A DNA stretch of 64,000 nucleotides from Triticum aestivum (GCF_018294505.1 NC_057801.1:200946538-201010537); one strand, 5' to 3'. Numbered from the stretch's first letter, positions 30,678 through 43,748 are shown. The notes: generated by a model not told the origin, from the sequence alone. A program made the numbers and translations.

Positions 30678-33600
30678 TGTGACGCCCCCGATTCAATCAT
30701 ACACTAATCATGCACGCAAACGTGTACGATCAAGATCAGAAACTCACGGGAAGATATCACAACACAACTCTAAAAGTAAAACAAGTCATATAAGCATCAT
30801 ATTACAAGCCAGGGGCCTCGAGGGCTTGAATACAAGTGCTCGACATAAACAAGTCAGCAGAAGCAACAATATCTGAGTACAGACATAAGTTAAACAAGTT
30901 TGCCTTAAGAAGGCTAGCACAAACTGGGATACAGATCGAAAGAGGCGCAGGCGTCCTGCCTGGGATCCTCCTAAACTACTCCTGGTCGTCGTCAGCGGGC
31001 TGCACGTAGTAGTAGGCACCTCCAGTGTAGTAGGAGTCATCGTCGACGGTGGCGTCTGGCTCCTGGGCTCCAGCATCTGGTTGCGACAACCAGGTAGAAT
31101 GGAAAGGGGGAAAAGAGGGAGAAAAGCAACCGTGAGTACTCATCCAAAGTACTCGCAAGCAAGGAGCTACACTACATATGCATGGGTATATGTGTAAAGG
31201 GCCATATCGGTGGACTGAACTGCAGAATGCCAGAATAAGAGGGGGATAGCTAATCCTGTCGAAGACTACACTTCTGGCAGCCTCCGTCTTGCAGCATGTA
31301 GAAGAGAGTAGATTGAAGTCCTCCAAGTAGCATCGCATAGCATAATCCTACCCGGCGATCCTCCCCTCGTCGCCCTGTGGAAAAGCGATCACCGGGTTGT
31401 TTGTGGAACTTGTCTGGGTGTGTTTTATTAAGTATCCGGTTCTAGTTGTCATAAGGTCAAGGTACAACTCCGGGTCATCCTTTTACCGAGGGACACGGCT
31501 ATTCGAATAGATAAACTTCCCTGCAGGGGTGCACCACATAACCCAACACGCTCGATCCCATTTGGCCGGACACACTTTCCTGGGTCATGCCCGGCCTTGG
31601 AAGATCAACACGACGCAGCCCCACCTAGGCACAACAGAGAGGTCAGCACGCCGGTCTAAATCCTATGCGCGCAGGGGTCTGGGCCCATCGCCCATTGCAC
31701 ACCTGCACATTGCGAGGGCGGCCGGAAGCAGACCTAGCCTCCCTTATACAAGAGTAGGCGTTCCAGTCCAATCCGACGCGCGCCGCTCCGTCGCTGACGT
31801 CAAGAAGGCTTCGGCTGATACCATGACGTCGAGTGCCCATATCTTTCCCACGTAGTTGGTCAGTGCGTATAGGCCAGTGGCCAGACTCAGATCAAATACC
31901 AAGATCTCGTTAAGCGTGTTATTATGAAGTAACCACGGACGCCGACCAGGGCCAGGCCCACCTCTCGCCTAGGTGGTCTCAACCTGCCCTGTCGCTCCGC
32001 CACAAAGATCCACACAGAGGGCCGTCGGGACAAATGTCCTTTCAGCCCCTAATCCGTGAATCACTCGCGGGTACTGTTCGAGCGGACCCGACTTTAGTCA
32101 CCATCTGTAGTATGTATATATGTATAGTATATACCCGTGATCACCTCCCGAGTGATCACGGCCCAATAGTATAGCAAGGCAGACTGACTAGAATTTACTT
32201 AATTATTTTAAATCAACATTATCCAGAATAGTGTATGCTGACGTCATCATGACATCAGCATGACGTCAGCAGTCAACAGAGGCGTTGACTGGTCAAACTG
32301 ACGCGTGTGTCCGTTCTGCCATAGGCTGATAACTAATTAACAATTACTTAGTTTAATTAGCAGGTTAAGTAAATTTAACTAGTTAACTAATCCGCATTTC
32401 ATTAAGTTAATTAAGTTAATTAATTAATTAATTAATATTTGTATTTACTTATTTATCCATTTACTTTTAATTCTTTTTTAAAACATTCAGGGGGCGTGGG
32501 GCCCGGCTGTCATAGGCCCTAGGGGCCATAGTGGGTTCGGGTGCTGCGGGCGCCGCAGGTGCGGGCGCGGATGTTCGGGCGGCTGGCCCCGGGCACGGGC
32601 GCGAGCACCCGAGTGGGTGAACCCGGGGCGCAGGTGGAAGTCACCAGGGCGCGGCGGGGCGAGGCCGTGGCCTCGGCAAGGCTCGGCGGCCGGCCGCGGC
32701 GAGCGAAGGCAGACACAGAGGCAGCGCGGATGGCAGGAGGCGCGGGCTGGCGGCCTCCGACGAGCAGCGAGGCGCGGCCAGACGTCGGTGATGCGACGGG
32801 CACGCGGGCGCGTCGCGCGCATGGCACGGCCACGAAGGGGGAAGGTCAGGGGCGGAGTGGCTCGTGCTAGTGCGCGGGGACGAGCGGGAGGCGGCGCCGG
32901 TCAGAGAGGGAAGAGAGGGGGAGGCGGGCCTCACGTTTGAGTAGAGACCAGGGGGCGGCGAGGCTCGAGGGAGCCGTTGTGGAGGAGGACGGGGACGACC
33001 AACGGAGACGAGGAGGAGATCCGGCGAGGACGCTTCCGGCGAGGGGCGTTCTGAGCGACGGCGATGGGATTCGAGGGCGACAGGGCGGCGTTCACCGGGG
33101 TTGGTGCAGAGGCGGGAGGGCGTCGCGACAAAGGGGGCTCCGGGAGGAGGCAAGGCCTCGGTGGTGGGGTGGCGCCGGGGAAGGCGCCGGTGTCGGGGCG
33201 CGGGGCGGCGCAATCACCAGGGTCGGGGGGGCGAGCGCCCCCGATCCACATCGGGTTGTGGGGTGGGGAAGAGGGGATCGTGCGGGGGAAGTGGGGGATC
33301 GGGTGTGTAGCTAGGGTTCCGGGAGGGGTTATACAGGGGGCATGGGGTGGGCCTCCTGGTGGCCTGGATGCCTAGTTGGGCCGAATGGCCCAGGGGGAGG
33401 GGGGCTTTGCCTTTCTTTTCTTTGGTTTCTATTTTCCTTTTATTTCTTTTCTGTTTTCTTTTAGTTTTTTATTTTATTATAGTTTTGTAAAATACCAAAG
33501 TTGTACCTAATTTAGTTTTAATAAATATGCCACTGCCCCAATAGTTTTGGGAAATTAAATAACTTAGTTAATATTTTATTAATTGAAAAAGGCATTTATT

Positions 33601-33861
33601 TATTTGTTTTTGTTATTGTTTTGTTTATTTTTCAGCATCTAACTATTTTATCAAAATGTGGTTCTCCACCATAATTACTCATGATTTATTTGACCCATCT
33701 TGAACATTTTAGTTTTAACTTTTGAAAACTTTATTTGTTTGACTTGATTTTGAATTTGACTTTGAACGAGATTTGAATCATCGTGAGATTAGCAACAGTA
33801 ATCGTGGTGACGTGGCCCCGTTAGCAGAGGTTTACTGTAGCTTGATTATCCGGGCGTCACA
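30678..33861 (-). repeat. E5 3' LTR, with internal deletion
   Basis: 3184 bp. Relative to the right LTR it lacks 614 bp at position 32190, between two AGAAT copies. It contains a (TTAA)n tract (32400-32440), a CRE-like palindrome pair (32236-32271), a 10-bp hairpin (32135-32161) and a GC-rich block (about 32490-33330). Confidence 0.93.
32236..32271. promoter_or_regulatory. Paired TGACGTCA palindromes in the E5 LTR
   Basis: TGCTGACGTCAT (32236-32247) and ATGACGTCAGCA (32260-32271) form a perfect 12-bp inverted repeat, each arm holding TGACGTCA, the classic bZIP C-box/CRE palindrome. The pair is conserved in the other LTR (40223-40234 and 40247-40258). A regulatory role is inferred only. Confidence 0.5.
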
Positions 33862-36800
33862 ATTCTCCTCCACTACAAGAAATCTCATCCCGAGATTTAG
33901 GAGCGGGAGTAAGGGGGAAGGGATTTGGTTACGAAATTCTAACGAATCTTCTCGGCCTTGGTTGCTCTTCTCGGAGAGGTTGGTCCATTACGTTGATGTC
34001 TTCATTCCTCTACTTTGGGTCATCATGACGATGTTGGCATCCTTTCTTCGAGAGCTCCATCGTACTTACGAATAGGAAAGGGGCAGCTTGACAACGATAG
34101 AACGCTACCAGGGGTAATCATCGGGGGGTTATCCCATGAATGAACATATGAGTATCTCTCGAGTTGAACGAATAAAACATGCAGAGAGCAAAGTAATATG
34201 GTACAATAAGAAGTTTCAAATGGGTAGACAATCGTTCGATGCTTGAAACAAGGCGTGAAAGGGGTTCAATCAACAGGGATAAGTATTTCGTCCGATACCA
34301 GAATAGATCATCTCTAGGAAGGTGACCCATGATTACATACGAGTCAAGCATGAGGAATAACTTTGGAAACCGAGGGAGGGGGATACAGGAGTCAGGTTTC
34401 GATCCTGTGGAACTGTGGGTTATGGGCCCACCATGTGGGTTAAAAGTAGGGAGGGCGTGGACATCTTGCACGGTCATGATAGCAAGACATGCCAGAGGGT
34501 AGCCTATCAGTTATGTTGGCAACATTGTCGATACCAATGGTGAGGGACGAAGAGAACCATTTTCCTGCTCGTTGAACGAGGCAGACCATTAGGCAAAGTT
34601 TTCGTCCATCGGCGGTTACCGGAATGTCATCAACAATAGTAACAGGGTCTTACCGACACGATTGTACACCTAGGTGTGTACATAAGCAGAAGAATATTAC
34701 TGCTTAGATCATATAGATCACCAAAAAGGTTAAACAAAATAATGGAAAGGAAAAGGTGATCATGAGATTAAATAGAACAATGGAAAGGAAAATGTGTTTA
34801 AACACATTATTCAGGGGGTATAACCTTCCCAAGGACAAGCAGAGCATGATATCCATGACAGGATATAATTGTAGAAAACCCCTTAGGTTAGGGGAGAGGA
34901 AGTCCATGACATTACCCAAACAACGGTGTTTGGATAATTGAGAAAGAAACATTTAGCATTGCGCTTTCAATGTTCTTATTGAAGATCAAAGTACCGCAGA
35001 CAAGCTTCGAGATAGCATTGACATGGTCTTCAAGCAAAGGTCGGACTACGGATACACGAAGGATCCACCAAGATCAGCTTGTAGAATAAGTCTTACAATT
35101 TCCTCATTGAAGAATGGCTAACCTTGCTAAAAAAGAAACTATAACAATAGGTCCTCCGACCAGGTGTGCTAGGCATGACATCACCTTATTGGGTTATAGA
35201 AAGACCAATTCTATGACTCTTGGAAAATGATCCAACCATCATATCTGACCGAGTTTCAGATCTGATTGGTGTCAGGATACTTTAGACTTGGGATGCCTGT
35301 TGAAGAAAGGTGCAACACCAATTAACGAGAAGACATCGTAAGATTCTCGGGAAATGAACTATGGAATCAAGTTCCGAAACAAGAGTTCATCATAAAATCA
35401 AGGAGAGGTGAGGAGGTGACTGATTGACTTAGCGACAATCCATTGAGATTTCCAAAAAGGTGGATTTCCACAACTATGTGTACAAGGAGATAACATTAGC
35501 CAGATCAAATGACTTAAATGATGTATGCTGGAGGGAACCATACACAATTTAAACATTGGTTGAAAGGTGCACCCGAAATATGGGCTGGTTTGCACGACCA
35601 ATGTCGGAATGGCGATTGGGCGGCCAGCACACCAAATTGGAATTATTGTCCAATAACTCTGAAGCAATAGGGTTGCTAGAGATATTAAATTCCCACAACA
35701 GAGTTCACTCAACACGGGGGCCAAGAAAAGAATGGTGATGGCCAGAAGCATTGTTGCAACAAGAATTTCTTAAGAGGTGGTGAAATTCTCACGACATTCT
35801 TGACATAAAACATGGTAATATTCCAAGGTAAGGAGAACAAATGCTGGATAGCAAGGAACTCAAGGTATAACACAAAACACGAACAAGTTTGTGTTGGAGG
35901 AAAGGCAATAAAGTGGCCGATGATAACACAAATCATCGAGGGCAAGGATGGTATTTCTCATCATGAATTCGATTGATATCCTAAAAACGCTCAGAATGTT
36001 GATTATGATCACGACACATTTGTCGAGAGGTTTCATGAAGATGTAATCGGTCGGCGATGACATCAAGTCAAAGGAAGGATGAAGCAAAGGGTTATTGAAA
36101 CCATGGGTATGACACAAACTTGAAATCAAGCTTGCTGTTCAAGGCGAAATGATATGATGAGGAAAATCGACGTAAGCTTAGCTCATCAACGAAAGTTGTG
36201 CTCCGGGATTAAGGACCAGGTAGCACAGTTAAAGTTTAGCATGATAATGATATAGCCGATCAGTTGGGAATGACATCAGCGAGTACAACACGCAGGTAAT
36301 AAGGATTACAAAGAGTAGTTGAACCGTAGAACGGACTCAATTCAGTTATCGGTGTTTCGAGTGACAAACAACTCAAAACCCGGAGAAAATTGGAATCATC
36401 GAGAAATAATAGTTGATGAAGAACTCACAAGAAGTTATGTAGTTCGGTGATATTCTTGAGATACCAGAGTGTAATACTCGACGGTAGAGCAGAGTAGACG
36501 GTGGACATGTGAAATGATCTGCAGAAGACAAGTACTTCATCTTGTCCAAGAAATGGAATCAAAGGAGAACATTCATGGTCGGAACCACGGTTGCAAAGGA
36601 CCAAACATGGATACTAGATGAACCTATATCAAGGAAATAGTTATAATTACAAGAAGTTTCCATGACATGATCTACATCGTGTCCATGGGCATGAACACAA
36701 GTTCAAGGTCGACTCCCACTTCTTCAATGTATAACCTTACATTCGCCTCTCGCTTTTTGAAACTGTCATTAGTTGTTGAAAGTTTTACCTGGTGCAATAC

Positions 36801-38033
36801 CAGATAAGTATGACCCATGAAATCTTTCAGGTTCACACAGATTAAGGAAGGCATAGGTTCAACCCATCAGGGCATCGTAGAAACATATCTTTAGGAGTAA
36901 ATAATACAAGCTCAAAAGTAGGGCATAGTTGACAAGGCAAATTATACAATTTACCAAAGGCATTATGTATCAGGGGAAGAACTCAAGGTTTTGAGATTAT
37001 GCAGGAACGGTAGGATAATAATCTACCAAACGATCTGGCGGACCGCCAAGAATCTGATGTGAGCATATATGTTCAACCAGAAGAAGAAATAATGCAAAAG
37101 GCATCAGATTATAGAAATATCTTGATAATTCTAGAGCTTAAATACAAGGAATTATGATTTCCAAATTGGGGGATCAGAAGCAGATGCTCTGATCAAAAGA
37201 TAAGTAAGTCGAATAGACTTGGAGGCACAAACGGTGGCAATTCGAATGGTCGACAATCAGCTCATGTTCAAAATGACGTCCGATCCGGAAGGATAATTTT
37301 CAAGGAATACTGATGAATTGTGCTTTCACACACATGCTGAATCAACAGGATCAGGATGTCAATCACAAAGTATTTGAATGAATATTGCTTGACATATGGA
37401 AGTAACCATTATGCAAGCAGGTAAAGAAGATCAAGAGCAATAGGCTATTGAGGATTTTTGGAAGATCGAATGGTATTTCGAAGTCTTTTGCGAACCACAT
37501 GAACAACTGGGAATGAGCGGATACTCGATAAGTGCGAGGAATTATCCGTAGGGGTATTCATGCGGTAAGGATCTGTAAGGCAGTGGCTCAAGAGGTTCTT
37601 AAAAGTCGAAGAATAATTTGATGCAACTTGTAATAACAAGGGCAGCTGGGGATGAAAGTAAGAAAATCAGGTGTAAGTATTCATCCATAGGGATGTATCG
37701 GTGGTAGGGGAATGCAAAAGCGATGGGCATAGAGTCTCGAGAGAACATCAGAGAGTATCTTCGGAATCTTCTAATGTAGCAGGCGATCCTCTGCAATAAG
37801 GGGCTCTCCGGGTGGATGCGATCACGAGATCCTAATGTCAGAGTTAGCTAATTCATTTTACCCGAATAGTATAGAGATCAGAGTCCCAGAGTATAGACGA
37901 GGAATAAAAGATCCTAATACCACCCAATGGCGACGTGGGCCCATCGGCCGCACAGCCATGTTAGTAAAAACTTTTTCAATGACTAGACGCAACTTCGGCC
38001 AACGAGTTGGAAAGGGGGATTTCTACAGGTAGT
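33862..38033. other. E5 internal region, non-coding
   Basis: About 4.2 kb with frequent stops in all frames. I looked on the minus strand for gag zinc knuckle, protease, RT (YxDD) and integrase motifs and saw none. A hairpin (AAATCTC 33880-33886, GAGATTT 33892-33898) lies next to the purine-rich tract before the 3' LTR. The size is normal for a chromovirus interior, so it could be an ancient decayed pol or unrelated filler. Confidence 0.65.
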
Positions 38034-38047
38034 CGGCTCTGATACCA
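38034..38047 (-). other. E5 primer-binding site
   Basis: Minus-strand TGGTATCAGAGCCG, the typical complement of the initiator Met-tRNA 3' end in plant LTR elements, three bases from the 5' LTR. It fixes the orientation of E5. Confidence 0.85.
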
Positions 38048-38050
38048 ACT

Positions 38051-41000
38051 TGTGACGCCCCTGATTCAATCGTACACTAATCATGCACGCAAACGTGTAC
38101 GATCAAGATCAGGAACTCACGGGAAGATATCACAACACAACTCTAAAAGTAAAACAAGTCATATAAGCATCATATTACAAGCCAGGGGCCTCGAGGGCTC
38201 GAATACAAGTGCTCGACATAAACAAGTCAGCGGAAGCAACAATATCTGAGTACAGACATAAGTTAAACAAGTTTGCCTTAAGAAGGCTAGCACAAACTGG
38301 GATACAGGTCGAAAGAGGCGCAGGCCTCCTGCCTGGGATCCTCCTAAACTACTCCTGGTCGTCGTCAGCGGGCTGCACGTAGTAGTAGGCACCTCCAGTG
38401 TAGTAGGAGTCATCATCGACGGTGGCGTCTGGCTCCTGGGCTCCAGCATCTGGTTGCGACAACCAGGTAGAATGGAAAGGGGGAAAAGAGGGAGAAAAGC
38501 AACCGTGAGCACTCATCCAAAGTACTCACAAGCAAGGAGCTACACTACATATGCATGGGTATATGTGTAAAGGGCCATATCGGTGGACTGAACTGCAGAA
38601 TGCCAGAATAAGAGGGGGATAGCTAATCCTGTCGAAGACTACGCTTCTGGCAGCCTCCGTCTTGCAGCATGTAGAAGAGAGTAGATTGAAGTCCTCCAAG
38701 TAGCATCGCATAGCATAATCCTACCCGGCGATCCTCCCCTCGTCGCCCTGTGGAAAAGCGATCACCGGGTTGTTTGTGGAACTTGTCTGGGTGTGTTTTA
38801 TTAAGTATCCGGATCTAGTTGTCATAAGGTCAAGGTACAACTCCGGGTCGTCCTTTTACCGAGGGACACGGCTATTCGAATAGATAAACTTCCCTGCAGG
38901 GGTGCACCACATAACCCAACATGCTCGATCCCATTTGGCCGGACACACTTTCCTGGGTCATGCCCGGCCTTGGAAGATCAACACGACGCAGCCCCACCTA
39001 GGCACAACAGAGAGGTCAGCACGCCGGTCTAAATCCTATGCGCGCAGGGGTCTGGGCCCATCGCCCATTGCACACCTGCACATTGCGAGGGCGGCCGGAA
39101 GCAGACCTAGCCTCCCTTATACAAGAGTAGGCGTTCCAGTCCAATCCGGCGCGCGCCGCTCCGTCGCTGACGTCAAGAAGGCTTCGGCTGATACCACGAC
39201 GTCGAGTGCCCATATCTTTCCCACGTAGTTGGTCAGTGCGTATAGGCCAGTGGCCAGACTCAGATCAAATACCAAGATCTCGTTAAGCGTGTTATTATGA
39301 AGTAACCATGGACGCCGACCAGGGCCAGGCCCACCTCTCGCCTAGGTGGTCTCAACCTGCCCTGTCGCTCCGCCACAAAGATCCACATAGAGGGCCGTCG
39401 GGACAAATGTCCTTTCAGCCCCCAATCCGTGAATCACTCGCGGGTACTCTTCGAGCGGACCCGACTTTAGTCACCATCTGTAGTATGTATATATGTATAG
39501 TATATACCCATGATCACCTCCCGAGTGATCACGGCCCAATAGTATAGCAAGGCAGAGTGACAAGAATGTAGGGCCAATGGTGATAAACTAGCATACTATA
39601 CTAAGCATTTAGGATTGCGGGTAAGGTATCAATGACTGTAGCAACAATGACAGCCTATGCAACAGAATAGGAGTAACCAAACAGTAGCATGCTACAGTAC
39701 TCTAATGCAAGCAGTATAGAGAAGAATAGGCGATATCTGGTGATCAAGGGGGGGGGGCTTGCCTGGTTGCTCTGGCAAGGAGGGGTCTTCAACACCGTAG
39801 TCCAACTGGGGGTCGTCGGCAGCCTCGGGGTCTACCAGAAAGAAGTAACGGAGGGGGAACACAATAAATAAAAGAGCAATCAAAGTATCACAAAGTGTAG
39901 CATGGCAATACGCGGTGCTAGAGGTGACCTAACCCAGTAGTAGGTGATACCCGCGAAGTGGGAAAACATCCGGGAAAGTATCCCCGGTGTTTCACGTTTT
40001 TGGACAGATGAACCGGAGGGGAAAGTTGCGTGTTTGCTATGCTAGGGATGTATGGCGGACGAACGGGCTGCGTATCCGGATTCGTCTCGTCATTCTGAGC
40101 AACTTTCATGTACAAAGTTTTTCCATTCGAGCTACAGTTTATTTTATATTAATTTTAAAAGATTTAAATCATTTTTAGAATTTACTTAATTATTTTAAAT
40201 CAACATTATCCAGAATAGTGTATGCTGACGTCATCATGATGTCAGCATGACGTCAGCAGTCAACAGAGGCGTTGACTGGTCAAACTGACGCGTGGGTCCG
40301 TTCTGCCATAGGCTGATAACTAATTAACAATTACTTAGTTTAATTAGCAGGTTAAGTAAGTTTAACTAGTTAACTAATCCGGATTTCATTAAGTTAATTG
40401 ATTAATTAATTAATTAATATTTGTATTTACTTATTTATCTATTTATTTTTAATTCTTTTTTTTAACATTCAGGGGGCGTGGGGCCCGGCTGTCATAGGCC
40501 CTAGGGGCCATAGTGGGTTCGGGTGCTGCAGGCGCCGCAGGTGCGGGCGCGGATGTTCGGGCGGCTGGCCCCGAGCACGGGCGCGAGCACTCGAGTGGGT
40601 GAACCCGGGGCGCAGGTGGAGGTCACCAGGGCGCGGCAAGGCGAGGCCGTGGCCTCGGCAAGGCTCGCCGACCGGCCGCGGCGAGCAAAGGCAGACACAG
40701 AGGCGGCGCGGATGGCAGGAGGCGCGGGCTGGCGGCCTCCGACGAGCAGCGAGGCGCGGCCAGACGTCGGTGATGCGACGGGCACGCGGGCGCGTCGCAC
40801 GCACGGCACGGCCACGAGTGGGGAAGGTCAGGGGCGGAGCGGCTCGTGCTAGTGCGCGGGGACGAGTGGGAGGCGGCGCCGGTCAGAGAGGGAAGAGAGG
40901 GGGAGGCGGGCCTCACGTTCGAGTAGAGACCAAGGGGCGGCGAGGCTCGAGGGAGCCGTTGTGGAGGAGGACGGGGACGACCGACGGAGACGAGGAGGAG

Positions 41001-41843
41001 ATCCGGCGAGGACGCTTCCGGCGAGGGGCGTTTTGAGCAACGGGCAACGGGATCCGAGGGCGACGGGGCGGCGTTCACCGGGGTTGGTGCAGAGGCGGGA
41101 GGGCGTCACGACGAAGGGGGCTCCGGGAGGAGGCGAGGCCTCGGTGGTGGGGCGGCGCCGGGGAAGGCGCCAGTGTCAGGGCGCGGGGCGGCGCAGTCAC
41201 CAGGGTCGGGGGGCGAGCGCCCCTGATCCACATCGGGTCGTGGGGTGGGGAAGAGGGGATCATGCGGGGGAAGTGGGGGATCGGGTGGGTAGCTAGGGTT
41301 CCGGAGGGGTTATACAGGGGGCATGGGGTGGGCCTCCTGGTGGCCTGGATGCCCAGTTGGGCTGAATGGCCCAGGGGGGAGGGGGCTTTGCCTTTCTTTT
41401 CTTTGGTTTCTATTTTCCTTTTATTTCTTTTCTGTTTTCTTTTAGTTTTTTATTTTACTATAGTTTTGTAAAATACCAAAGTTGTACCTAATTTAGTTTT
41501 AATAAATATGCTACTACCCCAATAGTTTTGTGAAATTAAATAACTTAGTTAATATTTTATTAATTGAAAAAGGCATTTATTTATTTGTTTTTGTTATTGT
41601 TTTGTTTATTTTTGAGCATCTAACTATTTTATCGAAATGTGGTTTCTCCACCATAATTACTCATGATTTATTTGACCCATCTTGAACATTTTAGTTTTAA
41701 CTTTTGAAAACTTTATTTGTTTGGCTTGATTTTGAATTTGACTTTGAACGAGATTTGAATCATCGTGAGATTAGCAACAGTAATCGTGGTGACGTGGCCC
41801 CGTTAGCAGAGGTTTACTCTAGCTTGATTATCCGGGCGTCACA
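38051..41843 (-). repeat. E5 5' LTR, full length
   Basis: 3793 bp, closely matching the LTR at 30678 and carrying the extra 614 bp (39563-40176) absent there. The GC-rich block is at about 40470-41320. The minus-strand start (41843) is TGTGACGCCCGGATAATC. Confidence 0.93.
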
Positions 41844-42040
41844 CTAAAGTTGTCTGCAAGTTATATTTGTGAAATATCATTCTCTCTATGGTGATGTGTG
41901 AAGATCATCTTGCAAATCCGGACACGGTCTAAGTGTTCGATAATTATTTTGGAGTATTCGGAGATGGAACCCGCCTTGCAATGCCGAAGACAAAACTGCG
42001 TGCCAGACTCATCTTCATTGAAGCCTGGTTCAGGGGCTAC
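41844..42040. other. E2 3' internal region, part 2
   Basis: It begins with CTAAA (41844-41848), the second copy of the E5 target duplication, and continues to the purine-rich tract (TTCAGGGGCTAC) just before the E2 3' LTR. It is collinear with E3 16340-16538. No gene is present. Confidence 0.8.
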
Positions 42041-42516
42041 TGAGGGAGTCCTGGATTAGGGGGTATCCGGACTGCTGGACTATATACTTTGTCCGGACTG
42101 TTGGAGCGTGAAGATACAAGACTCAAGACTCCGTCCCGTGTCCGGATGGGACTCTCCTTTGCATGGAAGACAAGCTTGGCAATCCGGATATTATATTTCC
42201 TTCTTTGTAACCGACTCCATGTAAACCCTAGCCCTCTCCGATGTCTATATAAACCGAAGAGTTTGGTCCTTAGAGGGACGATCACAATCATAATCAGCAT
42301 AGGCTAGCTTCTAGGGTTTAGCCTCTACGATCTCGTGGTAGATCAACTCTTGTACTACTCATATCATCAATATCAATCAAGCAGGAAGTAGGGTTTTAGC
42401 TCCATCGAGAGGGCCCGAACCTGGGTAAACATTGTGTCCCTTGCCTCCTGTTACCATTAGCCTAAGACGCATAGATCGGGACCCCCTACCCGAGATCCGC
42501 CGGTTTGACACCGACA
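42041..42516 (+). repeat. E2 3' LTR
   Basis: This 476-bp partner of the LTR at 5958 is preceded by a short purine-rich tract (CAGGGGCTAC). TATATAAA is at 42246-42253; here the inverted repeat around it is degraded by substitutions (CTCCGAT/ACCGAAG). It ends GACACCGACA at 42516. Confidence 0.93.
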
Positions 42517-43701
42517 GCCGTATTCCTCGGCTGCTAGGACATCAGTCCATCTGTCATTGAGCAGGTCCTGATCAGCTTGGAGCTATTGCTGCTTCTTTTT
42601 CAAGCTTCTTGCAGTGGCTATTAGCCGGCGCTTAAAGTGCTCTTGTTCTAAGGGTTCCTCGGAGATTGCCGAGGCTCTCGTCTTCTTCGGAGATTGGTAC
42701 GTAATCATCATCTTCCAAACCCTCGTTCTCAATGGAATTATCGGGGTTGACTTGCCCCTCCTCCCAATCATCATGTTCGGATGTTGGTTTGACCGGGGCC
42801 TCTTGGTCTTCGACGCTATCCGAAGTATTGTTGTTTCTGGTGCCGGTATTGTTGTCTTTTTCTCGGTGCGATTTAGAGCGGCGCCACTGACGATGATGCT
42901 TTGGTGGGGCCTCAGGAGAATTATTCTCAACTGGGTCCTTCCAACCTTCGTCGTCATCCTATTTGGGTGTATCCACCATATACACGTCATATGTAGAGGT
43001 AGCCGTCCAGCGCCCAATAGGCGGTGGGTTCTGGCCTTGCTATTTTTTGGTATCATCGTCCATGCCGTCGATGTCCTCGGAAGTGTAATCAAGCATGTCA
43101 GTTAAGTCCTCGATAGTGGCTATGAAGTGGGTGGTCGGTGGGACCTAAAATTCCCTGCTCTTAGCCCCTAGTGCGGGCTGGGCATAGTTCGGCAGCGAAT
43201 CTTCCGTAATGGCGAGAGATTGCATTAGGTCCAGAGCCTCATTTAAGGGCGAGGTATGGACAAGGAAGCGAGAATTCGTGGAGCGGGGCGGGACAAGAGT
43301 TCCCTGGCCGAGCTCGCGCAACATAGACCTCGAGAGTTCGGAGCTGGTGCGCGGAGGTGAGTCCGGCTTGGTGAGGATAAAGGGAGCCAGGAGTGATTTC
43401 GGGTCGGCCGGTGAAGCGATTCCCTCTGTATCTCCGGTGTTGAGCTCTATGGCTGTGAAGAGCCCGACGGGTTCTACACTCCCGTCTTCGGACTCAGTGA
43501 GGAGTTCCGGATCTGAGGCCAGAGCAGCAGTTGAGGCCGCAAACCCTTGGAAGATCAAGTCTCCTCGGATATCAGTGACGTAGTTTAATTTTCCGAAACT
43601 GAGGAATTGGCACGCAGTGCGAAGCCACTGAATACGAAGATTTGGCTGGGGAGAAAAGTCTCCCTCATGGCTATGTTGTTGTGGATAGTTGATGGAGCCA
43701 T
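42517..43701 (-). pseudogene. E1 gag, N-terminal part
   Basis: This is the N-terminal gag portion of E1, read leftwards from an ATG at 43701-43699 just inside the 5' LTR. That is the same start position used in E2 and E3. The first part (43145-43560) lines up with the E3 N-terminal region; the second (42583-43092) is partly frameshifted but keeps the conserved EHFKRRLIATARSLKKKQQ block. The frame is interrupted by E2 after the Ala-Glu-Glu-Tyr-Gly block. Several stops and shifts make it nonfunctional. Confidence 0.75.
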
Positions 43702-43748
43702 CAAGCCTTCTGGTGATGACACAGTGGAACTCTCAATGAAAGCACCAA

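Larger units (their letters stand above)
30678..41843 (-). mobile_element. E5: long-LTR, coding-free element with Met-tRNA primer site (chromovirus-like)
   Basis: This 11,166-bp element sits in the 3' internal region of E2 with perfect target duplications CTAAA (30673-30677 and 41844-41848). LTRs start TGTGACGCCC and end GGCGTCACA: 3793 bp (right, 5') and 3184 bp (left, 3'), the latter with a 614-bp deletion. The minus-strand primer site TGGTATCAGAGCCG (38034-38047) is 3 bp inside the 5' LTR. The 4.2-kb interior shows no gag or pol. Long LTRs, Met-tRNA priming and the pre-PPT hairpin resemble Tekay/Del chromoviruses, but lineage cannot be proved without pol. It would depend on enzymes supplied in trans. 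Confidence 0.92.
5958..42516 (+). mobile_element. E2: Tat-like LTR retrotransposon with three nested insertions
   Basis: Removing E3, E4 and E5 with their target duplications leaves about 9.2 kb, matching the 9.08 kb of E3. Order: 5' LTR, gag-protease, spacer, convergent antisense gene, 3' LTR. It sits in E1 gag. The flanks GCCTA/GCCGT form an imperfect duplication: read on the E1 strand they are ACGGC and TAGGC, and ACGGC restores the conserved Glu-Tyr-Gly-Leu reading of that site. Its two LTRs differ at roughly twenty positions by a hand count. Both genes are broken by frameshifts and stops. It has no RT or integrase sequence. Confidence 0.92.

Noticed and set aside
32487..33375. Several overlapping long frames on both strands (up to 190 residues)
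   Set aside because: They lie in the GC-rich part of the E5 LTR, where stops are rare, and occur again in the other LTR with differing frames; Arg/Gly/Pro-rich composition without domains.
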